Position numbers and translations under genes: made by a program. Source: Gigantopelta aegis (lineage: Eukaryota; Mollusca; Gastropoda; Neomphalida; Peltospiridae). From it: 64,000 bases of DNA. Positions 62,471-64,000 of the stretch are shown here, in pieces; position 1 is the stretch's first letter; each line of letters opens with the position of its first letter. The stretch spans positions 34,275 to 98,274 of the forward strand of contig NW_024533092.1 of the NCBI RefSeq assembly GCF_016097555.1. The letters run 5' to 3'. The notes under the pieces were generated by a model. The model searched no databases. It worked only from the letters and a program-made list of their open reading frames with translations, and was not told the DNA's origin.

Positions 62471-63112
62471 ATTATAATTAAAAACTTATAAAATAACCTT
62501 CATTGATAGAATTACATGTACATTGTTATTTACTTACCTGATATATGTCCTTTTTAATCCTAAACTCCACAATTCCACATATTAGCAGATCAATAACAAA
62601 ATGTAAATAACCTTTATGGCATCTTTGATGACTAATATGGAACAACCTACTTATACATACAACTAGCTCGTCAAAAGAATTGATGAGCTGTATATCCAAC
62701 ATGTTTAAAATTAGATAGATTCATACTTAAGGTGATGAAGTACAAATATCAAAATCCAGTTAAGGACTTAGTAATAGTCCTTATTCGTTTCCATGGTTAC
62801 AAAAAATATGAACATAATATCCATCAAAAAAACATTCTACATTATACACCATAGACAAACAAGAGAGAGAGTTTTAAAGGAGATAGAAGGAGAGTTTTTG
62901 TTAGGTAAAATGATATTTTTGGATATGGGATATGGTGATTACCACTGTTGTAATGAAAATCATTTCTCAGAAGAGAGTTTTGAAATAAACAGTAGTTTCA
63001 CTATGAGCTGGGTAATTGTCGCCAGGACTACTAAATAAGCTGGAAATACTTTTTCTTTGATCACCTAGTGATTCTTGTAGTGGAGTGGAGTACGTTTTTG
63101 GAGAACTAGTCT
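62471..63112. other. Upstream flank of the LRR gene; no supported gene
   Basis: The plus-strand frame 62793-63038 is open but has no recognisable motif or splice context. This interval probably holds the LRR gene 5' end and promoter. Confidence 0.4.
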
Positions 63113-63760
63113 TCACAGCCAGGGTATATGGAGTGTCATGTAGACAGGGGTAGAACCAAGATGGTGAGGATGTTCTGCTGTCATTTTAGAGTCATTGTCA
63201 TACATTGATCTAGTGGGGAAGGTATGCCTAGAGTGGGTGTCAAAGTTGGGCTCATGACAAAGAGACTCCTTTACAATGATACTTAAAGATGACCTTGGCT
63301 CATCTAGACAGTTTTTTTTGTAATTTTTTTTCCTGTGATGTGTTATCTCATCCTCTTCTAACTCAGTATTTGAAAAGTTCAATTCCTATCAGGTAAATGT
63401 GATACTGAGAGTGAAACGTTGACTCTTAGGTGATAATGAGACATTTGAGGATTCTTTAGCCTTTGTTGAAGTATTTGACAACTCCTTGCCTTTGGAGCCA
63501 ACTTTTTATGTCCTGGCTTGGTACCTGGGCTTTTGATCCAATTTTTTCTGACTATAATCCTTAAGTATCCCTTCAAATTGTCTTTTAATGAGCTTGCAAG
63601 TAGAACAAGTTTTATTGCAATCATGTTCATGCAGGAGATACAGGATAATTGGAAACAGAAAGGGCTCTGCCCCAGGTCGACTGACTTTAGGAATGTCATT
63701 AGGATAGCTGGAGTGGAGGTTATAGTGAGACAGTGAGTAGGAGGGTAGTATCATCTGAAT
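63113..63760 (-). CDS. Unrecognised coding-like region, frame broken
   Basis: Overlapping minus-strand frames join into one stretch if one or two base shifts are allowed at about 63505 and 63380: FLFPIILYLLHEHDCNKTC, LIKRQFEGILKDYSQKKLDQ, then LAPKARSCQILQQRLKNPQM, and finally ELEEDEITHHRKKNYKKNC. The composition is protein-like (hydrophobic segment, then basic). I do not recognise a family; a gene, a pseudogene or a transposon remnant are all possible. It runs into a minisatellite on the right. Confidence 0.3.
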
Positions 63761-64000
63761 AACCATATCGTGGAAGCATTGACTATGATTGCGATTGCCA
63801 TCGTGGCAGTGGGCCATGGGCAGTGCGATTCTGAATAACCAATCGTGGAAGCATGGACTATGGTTTGCCATGGGCAGTGGGATTGCGATTGGAATAACCA
63901 TATCGTGGAAGCATTGGACTATGGTTGCCATGGGCAGTGGGATTGCGATCTGAATAACAATCTGTGGATAGCATTGGACTAGTTTGCCATGGGCAGTGGG
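63755..64000. repeat. About 60-bp minisatellite, cut by the window end
   Basis: Four imperfect copies of a unit: TGAATAACCATATCGTGGAA, GCATTGGACTATGGTTGCCA, TGGGCAGTGGGATTGCGAT. The first copy carries an extra GCCATCGTGGCAGT. Periodicity keeps a minus-strand frame partly open (FHDMVIP-type repeats). Confidence 0.9.

Noticed and set aside
1-64000. CRISPR array or bacterial operon
   Set aside because: The tandem repeats lack regular unique spacers. The genes have GT-AG introns and are animal families, so this is eukaryotic nuclear DNA.

Overview
This is animal (metazoan) nuclear DNA, and the gene content points to a sponge, most likely a demosponge. It is AT-rich, with many very short GT-AG introns and compact gene spacing. 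It carries conserved animal genes (RPL4, COMMD6, RWDD1, WTAP, a septin, AP-1 gamma-adaptin, RBM26/27) together with fast-evolving Death/CARD, MATH and LRR signalling genes. The species call is inference; the gene identities rest on recognisable protein motifs.

Layout. (1) 1-11142: an array of MATH-domain genes. The window opens inside the 3' end of one copy, passes a broken fragment of another, then holds a long multi-exon gene (4724-11142) whose exons encode a helical N-terminus, a Death-like domain, an ankyrin-like segment, a Death domain, a CARD-like segment, an unrecognised conserved module, a coiled coil and two MATH domains. About 3.4 kb is duplicated on both sides of this gene (about 812-4256 and 11020-14450), including the 3' exons of RPL4. 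(2) 13862-21160: a dense housekeeping block: RPL4 (-), COMMD6 (+), RWDD1 (-) and WTAP (+), with divergent short promoters. (3) 21165-31190: a gene-poor stretch with one unrecognised gene near 26.8-27.9 kb. (4) 31195-46778: septin (-), AP-1 gamma-adaptin (-) and RBM26/27 (+), whose introns are full of microsatellites and minisatellites and include one MITE-like element. (5) 47640-56330: five tandem copies of an unrecognised multi-exon cassette of about 1.5 kb. The fifth copy is split by a 1.4-kb inverted minisatellite with a perfect 54-nt-stem hairpin at its centre. (6) 57503-62470 (-): a paralogue of the gene in (1), with Death, CARD, the same unrecognised module and coiled coil, but ending in leucine-rich repeats instead of MATH. 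(7) 63113-64000: an unrecognised coding-like stretch and a roughly 60-bp minisatellite cut by the window end.

The most interesting signal is the gene pair at 4724-11142 and 57503-62470. They share the same adaptor-type front half and swap the C-terminal recognition domain (MATH pair versus LRR), without any NACHT visible. This looks like a modular innate-sensing or adaptor family.

Caution: almost every conserved gene here carries one or more single-base frame breaks, many in homopolymers (for example AAA read as AA). Because this happens in several normally essential genes at once, I read most of them as uncorrected sequencing errors. Exon coordinates are read by eye from splice signals and protein similarity recalled from family knowledge; no alignment was run.
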